A stretch of 13,607 nucleotides of DNA from an uncultured Acidimicrobiaceae bacterium (GTDB lineage Bacteria > Actinomycetota > Acidimicrobiia > Spongiisociales > UBA5794): NCBI GenBank assembly GCA_947258635.1, contig CAMYJM010000025.1, positions 1 to 13,607 on the forward strand, written 5' to 3'. The notes under the pieces are model-generated. The model saw nothing but the letters and a program-made list of their open reading frames with translations. It ran no database searches and was not told where the DNA came from. This document shows positions 1 through 7,273 of the stretch, in pieces. The position numbers and the translations under genes are program-made. Within the stretch, counting starts at the first letter, position 1, and each line of letters opens with the position of its first letter.

Positions 1-160
1 ATCGTTCCAGGCGGCGCGACAGGTAGGGGATCGAGAAGTCCGGGAACTTGATCGACTTCGAGACGAGCAACCGGAACGATCTCTCGTTGTATTCGGCGAA
101 CTCCTCGTACTCCTCCACCTCGCCGTATCCGCAAAGCAAGATCGCAACCCTGTCTCCCAT
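1..160 (-). CDS. N-terminal fragment of an unrecognised protein, cut by the window edge
   Basis: Reading the minus strand from an ATG at 160 gives 53 open codons that continue past position 1. The start is preceded by a purine-rich GAGGGG about 5 bases upstream, and an ATG five bases further upstream runs straight into a stop, so 160 is the likely start. The protein begins MGDRVAILLCGYGEVEEYEE and continues with an acidic helix and a segment containing SKSIKFPDFSIPYL. The opening hydrophobic strand followed by a glycine turn would suit a Rossmann-like or chelatase-type (ferrochelatase/CbiX-like) fold. That is only an impression from the first 50 residues and I do not assign a function. It is divergent from the phosphotransferase-like gene at 291. 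Confidence 0.7.
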   Translation of the reverse strand, partial: MGDRVAILLCGYGEVEEYEEFAEYNERSFRLLVSKSIKFPDFSIPYLSRRLER

Positions 161-290
161 TACATCCCCTCGAGGTCCTCGTCGTCGGTAGCTGCGCCAT
201 TCACCATAGGATCGTCGGCGTCATCCTCTCTACGGTTCTGCTCCGAATTGAGGATGCCCGCGCTGGAGGAGGTCGCAGCCAATCGAACGT

Positions 291-2567
291 TTGATCACGG
301 AGACGTCAGCCGACCGTGTCGGCGGCAAGGCCCATCACGTGAGCTGGATGATCGCCCGCCACATGCTGGTACCGGCCACCTGGGTGATCCGGGCCGACGA
401 GCCCGAGTCATCGCTGCGCACCGAGATCGACCGCGAGCTGGACGCCACGATGCAGTACGCGGTGCGGTCATCTGCCAATGTGGAGGACGGTGCGGCCGCC
501 TCGTATGCAGGCCAGTTCGTCACCGAGCTGGATGTCGCCGTCGGCGACGTCTCCGGCGCCGTGCAGCGAGTGCGATCCTCCGTCGCATCGGAGCGGGTCG
601 CCGCCTACCGGAGCCATCTCGGGAGCGAGGACGGCATCGTGGTCAACGTCATGGTGCAGCCCATGGTGCCGCCTGTGGTGTCCGGCGTCGCCTTCTCCCG
701 CAACCCGATCACCGGGCTCAACGAGGTCGTGATTGAAGCCGTAGCCGGAAGGGGCGACCGGCTCGTCGGCGAAGGAATCACTCCCCGGCGCTGGATCCAC
801 CGGTGGGGTAGCTGGATCGAGAACCCCAACGATCTCCTCGGCGAGGGCGTTGTGTCCGCGATCGTGGCGCAAACAACGGAGACGGCGGCCGAGTACGGGG
901 CACCGGTGGATCTCGAGTGGGTGTGGGACGGTCACCGAGTCTGGTGGGTGCAGCTTCGTCCAATCACCGGGCTCGACGAAGTGGCTGTGTACTCCAATCG
1001 CATCTCGCGCGAGGTGATGCCGGGCATCATCAAGCCGCTGGTGTGGTCGGTCAACGTTCCGATGGTGAACCAGGCCTGGGTGGACCTCTTCACTGAAGCC
1101 CTCGGGCCCAACGACATCCGTCCGGAGAACCTCGCCAAAGCCTTCGCCTATCGCTCGTACTTCAACATGGGGGCGATCGGCGACATCTTCGAGTTGCTCG
1201 GTATGCCGCGTGACTCGCTCGAGCTCCTCTTGGGACTTCCGGCCGGAAGCGACCAGCCCTCGTTCAAACCGACCCCGGCAACGATGCGTCTGCTGCCGCG
1301 TCTGCTGCGGCTGGTGGCGCGCAAGGCGCGCTACGGCCGGCTGGTTCCCGGTGAGATCCGGATCTTGCGAGGCCTGTACCGCGGATTCGAGGAGGCCGAC
1401 CTGACGGCCCGGTCGGACTCCGCGCTGCTCTCCGATGTGGCGGCGCTGCGGGAGATCGGGGTGCGGGCGGCGTCGGCCAACATCGTCACGCCGCTCCTGG
1501 CGAACACGTACCACGCCCTGCTGCGCCGGCGGCTCGCCAAGGCCGAATTGGACCCGGAGAGCGTCGACATCGGGGGAACCGGGACTCTGGCAGACGTCAA
1601 TCCGAACGTTCACCTCGATCATCTCGGCGCGGCACTGGCCGCGCTGGAGCCAGAGGAGGTGCCGGCGATCCGGGCGCAGGGTGTCGGCGCCCTCCCGCCG
1701 GCATTGCGGGAAGAGTTCGATCAGTTCCTCGTCCGGTTCGGGCATCTGTCGGCGAGCGGCAACGACTTCTCGGTCGCCCCGTGGCGGGAGACGCCTGATG
1801 CCGTCGTCGCCATGGCTCTCGACCACGCCGCGACCCACGGCGCGGCCGGGCGGCTGACATGGGATGAGGCCGAAGCGCGGTTCGGGAAGGTGGCCCGGCC
1901 GCTGCTGCGCTCTCTGCGAAGGCGGACCGCCGAGTTCATCGAACATCGGGAGAACGTCAGTTCCGCATACACGCACGGCTACGGGATTTTCCGGAGGTAC
2001 TTCCTCGAGATCGGCCGCCGGCTGGTGGAGCGGGGGACGTTGGCGGCGCCCGATGACGTCATGTATCTCTACTTCGACGAGGTTCGGGACGCGCTGCTCG
2101 GCCGCCACTCCGCAACGACGCCGGAGGCCCTGGTCGCTGACCGGCGCGCCGAGATCGAATCGCTGGGCGAGATCGCCATGCCCGAGATCATCTACGGCGA
2201 AGACTTCATGCCGGTGCCACTGAGCCCGGCAGGGGGCCTCTTGAAGGGGATCCCCACATCTCGCGGGCATCATCGGGGGACTTTGCGGGTGGTCGCCGAC
2301 ATCAGCGACTTCGCCAAGGTCAATCCCGGAGACGTCATCGCCATCCCCTATAGCGACGTCGGGTGGACACCCCTCTTCGCCCGGGCGGGAGCGGTTGTCG
2401 CCGAGGCGGGCGGAATGCTCTCCCACAGCAGCATCGTTGCCCGCGAGTTCCGCGTTCCCTGCGTGGTCTCCGTGTCTGGAGCCACCCGACTCCCGGACGG
2501 GGCGACCGTCACCGTCGATGGTTATGCAGGGACGGTTGTCGTCGAGGACGCCGCCGCCGGTGGTTGA
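291..2567 (+). CDS. PEP-utilising / rifampin-phosphotransferase-like enzyme (ATP-grasp plus C-terminal phosphohistidine domain)
   Basis: The 758-residue product has an N-terminal PPDK/PEP-synthase ATP-binding domain. Visible motifs are GGKA at 11-14, AVRSSANVED near 58-67, AGQF, a QPMV...SGVAFSRNPITG segment, and DLEWVWDG...WVQLRPITG closing the domain near residue 225. A long, mostly helical middle follows. The C-terminus has the swivelling PEP-utiliser domain with EAGGMLSHSSIVARE, phosphohistidine at about H712. In PEP synthase a TIM barrel follows the histidine domain. Here the histidine domain ends the protein, the ATP-substrate-His order of rifampin phosphotransferases (about 860 residues), so a phosphoryl transfer to an unknown small molecule fits better than gluconeogenesis. 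The start is a TTG; the best purine-rich site (GGAGGAGG, 265-272) is 18 bases away, unusually far. A frame change near 290 is possible (see findings). The 3' end overlaps the convergent nei-like gene by 46 bp. Confidence 0.85.
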   Translation: MITETSADRVGGKAHHVSWMIARHMLVPATWVIRADEPESSLRTEIDRELDATMQYAVRSSANVEDGAAASYAGQFVTELDVAVGDVSGAVQRVRSSVASERVAAYRSHLGSEDGIVVNVMVQPMVPPVVSGVAFSRNPITGLNEVVIEAVAGRGDRLVGEGITPRRWIHRWGSWIENPNDLLGEGVVSAIVAQTTETAAEYGAPVDLEWVWDGHRVWWVQLRPITGLDEVAVYSNRISREVMPGIIKPLVWSVNVPMVNQAWVDLFTEALGPNDIRPENLAKAFAYRSYFNMGAIGDIFELLGMPRDSLELLLGLPAGSDQPSFKPTPATMRLLPRLLRLVARKARYGRLVPGEIRILRGLYRGFEEADLTARSDSALLSDVAALREIGVRAASANIVTPLLANTYHALLRRRLAKAELDPESVDIGGTGTLADVNPNVHLDHLGAALAALEPEEVPAIRAQGVGALPPALREEFDQFLVRFGHLSASGNDFSVAPWRETPDAVVAMALDHAATHGAAGRLTWDEAEARFGKVARPLLRSLRRRTAEFIEHRENVSSAYTHGYGIFRRYFLEIGRRLVERGTLAAPDDVMYLYFDEVRDALLGRHSATTPEALVADRRAEIESLGEIAMPEIIYGEDFMPVPLSPAGGLLKGIPTSRGHHRGTLRVVADISDFAKVNPGDVIAIPYSDVGWTPLFARAGAVVAEAGGMLSHSSIVAREFRVPCVVSVSGATRLPDGATVTVDGYAGTVVVEDAAAGG

Positions 2568-3349
2568 CACGTCCGGCACCACCAGATGCTGCGGCTCGCC
2601 ATCTCGCCGGTCGATATCGGCCCCCCACAGCGGCGACACGGAAAGCGGTCGCGCTTGTAGACGTAGACCCGGTCGGTCTCCTCGCTGCGGCCGAGCGGAG
2701 CCCGCGGCAGTGTGACGATCTTGCCTTCGGCGACCCCGCGCTCCAGGAGAGCAACGCTTTGCCTCCATAGCTCTTCGACCTTGGCCGCAGGCAACTCATT
2801 GGCCGGCGTAGCCGGGTTGATTCCGGTGAGGAACAGCGCCTCGGCTCGGTAGATGTTGCCGATTCCGGCGACAACGCTCTGGTCGAGGACTGCCGCCCCG
2901 ATGGGAATAGTGCGCCGGGAGAGATTGCCGGCGAACTCCGCAACGGTGTGCCCGCGAGATCCTGCTTGAAGCGGGTCGGGCCCGAGCCGGGACCGGATCG
3001 CCTCCTCCCGCGACGGCTCGATCAGCTCGCATACGGTCGGACCGGCCAGGTATATCGACACGTCGTCGGTTGCCAGCGTCAGCCGAGTGCCGGGCGTCGG
3101 CGACGGCGGGTCCATCTCGTATGTGCGGAACTTGCCGTACAGGCCGAGGTGGATGTGCAGCGTTTCGGCCCGTTGCCAGCGATAGAAGAGGTGCTTGCCG
3201 TGGGCGGTGACGTCGACGAGGACCCGACCGTCAATCCGCGCCGCCCCGCCGCGGAAACGTCCCTGTGGCGACGTGGCCGCCACCCGCCGACCGGCCAGTA
3301 GACGGCGGTGGTGGCCGGCGTAGCGGTATATGGAGTGTCCTTCCGGCAT
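2522..3349 (-). CDS. nei: Fpg/Nei-family DNA glycosylase/AP lyase (endonuclease VIII type)
   Basis: The 275-residue product excises oxidised bases and nicks the abasic site in base excision repair. It starts MPEGH, giving the P2 and E3 catalytic residues of the family after Met removal, with the conserved lysine in HGKHL (K52). The helix-two-turn-helix signature GIGNIYRAEALF lies at 162-173, and a C-terminal zinc finger C-X2-C-X16-C-X2-C uses C238, C241, C258 and C261. LHIHLGLYGKF and AGPTVCELIEP strongly recall mycobacterial Rv2464c (Nei1), so Nei rather than MutM is favoured. The open frame extends 55 codons upstream of 3349, but the N-terminal proline must follow the initiator Met directly, which fixes the start at ATG 3349. 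The gene converges on the phosphotransferase-like gene and diverges from the MFS gene with a 78-bp gap. Confidence 0.93.
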   Translation of the reverse strand: MPEGHSIYRYAGHHRRLLAGRRVAATSPQGRFRGGAARIDGRVLVDVTAHGKHLFYRWQRAETLHIHLGLYGKFRTYEMDPPSPTPGTRLTLATDDVSIYLAGPTVCELIEPSREEAIRSRLGPDPLQAGSRGHTVAEFAGNLSRRTIPIGAAVLDQSVVAGIGNIYRAEALFLTGINPATPANELPAAKVEELWRQSVALLERGVAEGKIVTLPRAPLGRSEETDRVYVYKRDRFPCRRCGGPISTGEMASRSIWWCRTCQPPAAASSTTTVPA

Positions 3350-3427
3350 GTGTTTCCAGGTGTGGCGAGACGGTTTTGCGGTCGCGGTCCCGATTATGGC
3401 GTCACCTCGGGACCCTAGAATCCGACG

Positions 3428-4564
3428 ATGTTCTCCCCGAGCCGATTGGTGCTCTCGGTTCGGCCCCGGGCCACTCCTGCACTCCTGGTGGCGGCGGCCT
3501 CGATTGCCTTGCACTTCGCCGCCACACCGTTTCTGCTCCCGGCCATATCCGAGCGGTACGGTGTCGCCTTGGGTACCGCCGGCTTCATCTCCGTCGCCCA
3601 GGTAGGAGGGTTCACGGTCGCCAACCTCGTGGCCGGGCGCCGGTTGCGGCCCCGGCGCGCCATCCTCGTGGCGTCCGCCGCCGTGGGCTTCGTCGCCAAC
3701 GCGGCGTCGGCCGCCACCGCCGGCTTTCCTTTCTTACTCGCGATGCGAGCCGCCGCCGGCGTCGCCGCCGGGATGATCACCTGGCTTGCCTGGACCGAAG
3801 CGATGCGTGACGTCCACGCGCTGCGCGATGTCGCCGGCGTCGGTCCACTCACCGCGTTCATCGGATCGCCGGTCGTAGCCTGGATGGTCACGGTTGGCGA
3901 CGAGCGCATAGTGTTCGCGGCGCTGGCGCTCTCCTCGCTTCCTGCGGCATTCATGCCGACCACCTTTGCCGGCGGTGCCCTGCCCCCCCGGCGCCGGATG
4001 AGCCCGTCGCGCTCCAACGTCTTCCTGCTCGTCGCCCTCGGCATCCTCACCGGCGCCGGATCGAGCTTGTTCATCTTTGCAGCCTCCATCGGCCAGGAGC
4101 GGGTCGAGCTGGCCCCGGTGGCGGTATCCCTGGCCTTCAGCCTGAACGCCGCGGCCGGCCTGCTCGCGACGCGTCGCGTCGCCCGGGACGGCTCAGCCCC
4201 GATCTGGCTGGGGCTGATCGCAGCCTGTGCGAGCGTGGTTGCTACGAGCGGCAATCCGATCGCCTTCTACGCCGCCATGGCGCTGTGGGGCTTTGCCTTC
4301 TGGATGGCGGTGCCGCTTGTTCTGTCCCACGTGGCGCAATGGTCGCTCGTCCCCGAGGAACGTACCGGCGATGCCCAGGCCATCATGGCGTTGGGTCGAG
4401 TGGTCGGTCCGGCGGCCGGCGCCGCCCTGCTCGGCGTCGGGTCTTTCGAGGCGGTGGGGATCGGAGCCGCCTCCGGCCTGGCGGTGAGTGCGGCCCTCGT
4501 GGGAGCGGTGGATCGTTATCGGGTCAGGAATCCCGAGCGCCGGCCGGTCATGGGCGAGTCGTGA
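3428..4564 (+). CDS. Major facilitator superfamily transporter
   Basis: The 378-residue product is a polytopic membrane protein with about 11-12 hydrophobic segments spread along its length. The first begins near residue 17 (LLVAAASIALHF) and the last is near 350-365. A basic loop, GRRLRPRRA, follows transmembrane segment 2, the typical place for the MFS loop-2/3 motif, and a charged loop (PPRRRMSPSRSN) divides the two halves near residue 185-197. The length is usual for a bacterial MFS exporter. The substrate cannot be read from sequence. The ATG follows a 78-bp divergent gap shared with nei and lacks a clear Shine-Dalgarno site. It is first in a plus-strand run with the RimK-type genes (31-bp gap to the next gene), so it may be co-transcribed, but a functional link is only suggested by position. 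Confidence 0.85.
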   Translation: MFSPSRLVLSVRPRATPALLVAAASIALHFAATPFLLPAISERYGVALGTAGFISVAQVGGFTVANLVAGRRLRPRRAILVASAAVGFVANAASAATAGFPFLLAMRAAAGVAAGMITWLAWTEAMRDVHALRDVAGVGPLTAFIGSPVVAWMVTVGDERIVFAALALSSLPAAFMPTTFAGGALPPRRRMSPSRSNVFLLVALGILTGAGSSLFIFAASIGQERVELAPVAVSLAFSLNAAAGLLATRRVARDGSAPIWLGLIAACASVVATSGNPIAFYAAMALWGFAFWMAVPLVLSHVAQWSLVPEERTGDAQAIMALGRVVGPAAGAALLGVGSFEAVGIGAASGLAVSAALVGAVDRYRVRNPERRPVMGES

Positions 4565-4595
4565 CGTGGTTCGAGAAGATGCCAGACTCCGCGGA

Positions 4596-5096
4596 ATGAA
4601 GCCAGCCCGCAAACCGAAGCCAGCCCGTAAACCGAAGCCGGCCAGCAAACCGAAGCCGATCGTCGGCTGGAGGGAGTCGATTGAGCTCCCCGAGCTGTGC
4701 GCGACGCCCATCAAGGCCAAGATCGATACCGGGGCGCTCACCTCGGCACTGCACGCATTCAACCTCTCGGTCGTGGAGCGCGATGGGGACTCCTGGGCAG
4801 ACTTCGAGATCCACCCGGTGCAGCGATCGAAGCTTGCGGCGGTGACCGTTTCGTATCCGGTGGCCGGCTTTCGCAAAGTCCGCTCTTCCTCCGGCCACCT
4901 CGAGAGACGGCCGGTCATCAAGACGCCGATCCAAATCGGGTCCCATTGCTACCATATCGAGATCTCGCTGGCGTCGCGCGACGAAATGGGTTTCCGGATG
5001 TTGCTGGGGCGGGCCGCGTTGCGCCGCCGGTTTGTCGTTGACCCGGGCCGCTCCTATCTGCAGTCGCCCGCCCCCCGGCCGAAAGGGCACAAATGA
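4596..5096 (+). CDS. RimK-associated ATP-dependent zinc protease family protein (pfam05618, RimB-like)
   Basis: The 166-residue product matches the retropepsin-like family found next to RimK. It has KIDTGALTSALHA (42-54, putative catalytic Asp D44 and His H53) and a C-terminal MGFRMLLGRAALRRRFVVDP with the family's LLGR signature. The family is annotated as a zinc or aspartyl-type protease; in Pseudomonas, RimB acts with RimK on glutamate tails of ribosomal protein S6. I chose the ATG at 4596 over an upstream in-frame start inside the MFS gene, because the conserved domain begins only at residue 22 (IVGWRE). The first 21 residues are a lysine/proline low-complexity arm built from three 18-bp repeats. 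The stop overlaps the rimK start as ATGA (5093-5096), so the two are probably translationally coupled. Confidence 0.87.
   Translation: MKPARKPKPARKPKPASKPKPIVGWRESIELPELCATPIKAKIDTGALTSALHAFNLSVVERDGDSWADFEIHPVQRSKLAAVTVSYPVAGFRKVRSSSGHLERRPVIKTPIQIGSHCYHIEISLASRDEMGFRMLLGRAALRRRFVVDPGRSYLQSPAPRPKGHK
4601..4654 (+). repeat. Three tandem 18-bp repeats encoding a Lys/Pro-rich N-terminal arm
   Basis: Three consecutive 18-base units (4601-4618, 4619-4636, 4637-4654) differ at only a few bases. The consensus is GCCAGCCCGC followed by AAACCGAA. In frame they encode PARKPK, PARKPK and PASKPK at the start of the pfam05618 protein. Length variation between strains by slippage would be expected. Confidence 0.9.
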
Positions 5097-6301
5097 AGCT
5101 GGCTATCCTGTCGAGAGCCCCGAGTGCGTACAGCACCAAACGGCTCAGGACCGCAGCCCTGGCACGGGGCCACACCGTCCGCGTGCTCAATACATTGCGG
5201 TTCGCCATCGACCTGGCCGACGACGAACCGGATCTGCAGTATCGCGGCAAGGACCTCTCGGACTACGACGCGGTGCTGCCGCGTATCGGCGCGTCTATCA
5301 CCTTCTTCGGCATGGCCGTAGTGCGCCAGTTCGAGCAGATGGATGTCTACACCCCGAACACCTCGAACGGGATCGCCAACTCGCGAGACAAGCTGCGGGC
5401 GATTCAGATCCTGGCCCGGCACAACATCCGCATCCCCGCTACGACGTTTGTCCGCGACCGGGCCGACGTCCTGGCGGCCATCGAGCGGGTCGGCGGCGCC
5501 CCCGTGGTGATCAAGCTCCTGGAAGGTACCCAGGGGATCGGGGTGATACTCGCTCCGGACACCAAAGTCGCCGAGGCCGTGATCGAGACGCTGCAGAGCA
5601 CCAGGCAAAATGTGCTCATCCAGCGCTTCGTTGCCGAGAGCAGGGGTCGGGATATCCGCGCCCTGGTAGTCGGCGATCGTGTAGTGGCCGCGATGCGGCG
5701 CCGGGCCGCGGGTGACGAGTTCCGCTCCAATTTGCACCGCGGCGGCTCTTCCGAGGTCGTCGAGCTGGACGACGAGTACGCCCGGGTGGCGGTGCAATCC
5801 GCTCAGATCATGGGGCTCCGGGTGGCCGGCGTCGACATGCTGGAAGGCGAAGACGGCCCGCTGGTGATGGAGGTGAACTCGTCGCCGGGCTTGGAAGGCA
5901 TCGAGGCCGCCACCAATCTCGATATCGCCGGGGCCATCGTCGACTATATGGCCAACCAGGTGGCGTTCCCCGAGCTCGACATCCGGCAGCGCCTCACGGT
6001 GAGCACCGGCTACGGGGTAGTCGAGCTGATCGTGCACGAGGGGGCAGATCTTCTGGGGAAGCCGATCGACGGGTCCGGTCTGCGCCAGCGCGATATCACC
6101 GTGCTCACCCTGACGAGAGGGACGACTGTCATCCCCAACCCGCGGGGCGAGCGCATCCTCGAGGCAGAAGACCGTCTGCTGTGCTTCGGCCGGCTGGAAT
6201 CGATGAGGGACCTAGTTCCGGAACGGCGCCGGCGCCGCGGCCGGCCCAAGATCCGCCCCCTTCCCCATGATGACGATCCCGCCGACGCGAGCGTGTCGTG
6301 A
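5093..6301 (+). CDS. rimK: RimK-family ATP-grasp glutamate ligase with C-terminal TrkA-C-like domain
   Basis: Residues 1-295 are a standard RimK: the N-terminal MKLAILSRAPSAYSTKRL and YDAVLPRIGASITFFG, the central ATP-grasp with VVIKLLEGTQGIGV (137-151), QRFV at 177-180, and the magnesium/ATP site VDMLEGEDGPLVMEVNSSPG (D248, E260, N262). RimK adds glutamate to the C-terminus of ribosomal protein S6 in enterobacteria; relatives modify cofactors or make poly-glutamate. Ordinary RimK is about 300 residues. Here an extra segment, about 300-375 (YGVVELIVHEGADLLGKPI ... AEDRLLCFGR), has the TrkA-C/RCK-C pattern of a small ligand-binding domain, and an arginine-rich tail (378-387) containing RGRP follows. 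The gene overlaps its upstream and downstream neighbours by 4 bp each. The family call is firm; the natural substrate is unknown. Confidence 0.92.
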   Translation: MKLAILSRAPSAYSTKRLRTAALARGHTVRVLNTLRFAIDLADDEPDLQYRGKDLSDYDAVLPRIGASITFFGMAVVRQFEQMDVYTPNTSNGIANSRDKLRAIQILARHNIRIPATTFVRDRADVLAAIERVGGAPVVIKLLEGTQGIGVILAPDTKVAEAVIETLQSTRQNVLIQRFVAESRGRDIRALVVGDRVVAAMRRRAAGDEFRSNLHRGGSSEVVELDDEYARVAVQSAQIMGLRVAGVDMLEGEDGPLVMEVNSSPGLEGIEAATNLDIAGAIVDYMANQVAFPELDIRQRLTVSTGYGVVELIVHEGADLLGKPIDGSGLRQRDITVLTLTRGTTVIPNPRGERILEAEDRLLCFGRLESMRDLVPERRRRRGRPKIRPLPHDDDPADASVS

Positions 6302-7257
6302 AGCCCAAGTCGGGAAGGGCACCGTTCGCCATCGCCGACCATCAGGTGCGTCCGGGCCGGCGACTCAAGCTCGAGCTTCCCCTCGCCAAGCTGATGAGCG
6401 GCACGCCGGTCGCCCTTCCGGTGACAGTTCTCCACGGAGTCGGCGAGGGTCCGGTCGTGTGGGTGAGCGCCGCGGTACACGGCGACGAACTGTGCGGAAT
6501 CGAGATAATCCGGAGGGTGCTGTCCGTTGTCGATGCCGGCCAGCTGGCGGGCACGCTGATTGCGGTGCCCGTCGTCAACGTCCACGGCTTCAACGCCGGC
6601 AGCCGCTATCTCCCGGACAGGCGGGACCTCAACCGCTCTTTTCCCGGCTCGGCGCGCGGCTCACTCGCCTCGCAGCTGGCGCACCTGCTCATGAAGGAGG
6701 TCGTCGATCGGTGCAGCGTCGGCATCGATCTCCACACCGGCTCGGACCATCGCATCAACCTGCCGCAGATTCGCGCCGACCTCGACGACCCGGAGACGCT
6801 GGAGTTGACCAAGGCCTTCGGGGCGCCGATCGCGATCCACTCCCGGCTGCGCGACGGCTCGCTGCGGCAGGTGGCCGCGGAAGCCGGCACTCGGGTGCTG
6901 CTCTATGAAGGCGGCGAAGCCAACCGGTTCGACGCCATGGCGATCGAGGCGGGCACCGCCGGTGTAAAGAGGGTTCTCGCCGCCCAGGGCATGATCGACA
7001 ACGGGGGTCCCGGCTCCGACGGGATGCTGCTATCGCGTAAGTCGCGCTGGATTCGGGCGGCCGTGAGCGGCATCTTCAGCCTCGACGTCGCCCTGGGCGA
7101 TCTCGTCGAGGAGAGAGCCCCACTCGGTGCGATCTACGACCCGTTCGGGAAGCGCCTCAGTGAAGTGAGGGCTCGCACGGCCGGCGTCGTGATCGGCCAC
7201 ACCCAGCACCCGCTGGTGAACCGCGGGGACGCCGTCGCCCACATCGCCGAGGTCTGA
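6298..7257 (+). CDS. Succinylglutamate desuccinylase/aspartoacylase (AstE/AspA) family zinc hydrolase
   Basis: The 319-residue product belongs to the M14-related AstE/AspA family, which hydrolyses N-acyl amino acids. Zinc ligands appear as H61 and E64 in AAVHGDELCGIE, with the third ligand H146 in GIDLHTGSD. NVHGFNAGSRYLPDRRDLNRSFPG supplies the substrate-binding Asn and Arg residues, and LYEGGE (around 202-207) the catalytic glutamate region. A C-terminal beta domain (about 230-319) follows, as in the long form of the family. The GTG start overlaps the rimK stop as GTGA. Family members next to rimK and pfam05618 genes recur in other genomes, which suggests a shared amino-acid-conjugate pathway; the real substrate is not evident. 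The gene ends 16 bp before the convergent thioesterase gene. Confidence 0.88.
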   Translation: MKPKSGRAPFAIADHQVRPGRRLKLELPLAKLMSGTPVALPVTVLHGVGEGPVVWVSAAVHGDELCGIEIIRRVLSVVDAGQLAGTLIAVPVVNVHGFNAGSRYLPDRRDLNRSFPGSARGSLASQLAHLLMKEVVDRCSVGIDLHTGSDHRINLPQIRADLDDPETLELTKAFGAPIAIHSRLRDGSLRQVAAEAGTRVLLYEGGEANRFDAMAIEAGTAGVKRVLAAQGMIDNGGPGSDGMLLSRKSRWIRAAVSGIFSLDVALGDLVEERAPLGAIYDPFGKRLSEVRARTAGVVIGHTQHPLVNRGDAVAHIAEV

Positions 7258-7273
7258 ATCCCGGAACGGGCCT

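Noticed and set aside
161..290. Promoter for the divergent pair at 160 and 291
   Set aside because: A TAGGAT-like hexamer near 207-212 has no convincing -35 partner, so no site is assigned in this 130-bp gap.
468..2768. 766-codon open frame on the minus strand
   Set aside because: It lies antisense to the phosphotransferase-like gene, has no recognisable domain, and its Arg/Pro/His-rich composition is typical of a GC-rich shadow frame.
3350..3514. 55-codon upstream extension of the nei frame
   Set aside because: The catalytic proline must be residue 2, so ATG 3349 is the start; the extension would also run into the divergent MFS gene.
5054..6037. 327-codon minus-strand open frame opposite rimK
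   Set aside because: The plus frame has full RimK motifs; the minus frame shows no conserved pattern and starts inside other genes.
7260..7270. CCCG-GAA-CGGG hairpin between the AstE-like and thioesterase genes, as a terminator
   Set aside because: The stem is only 4 bp with no T-run on either strand, too weak to call.
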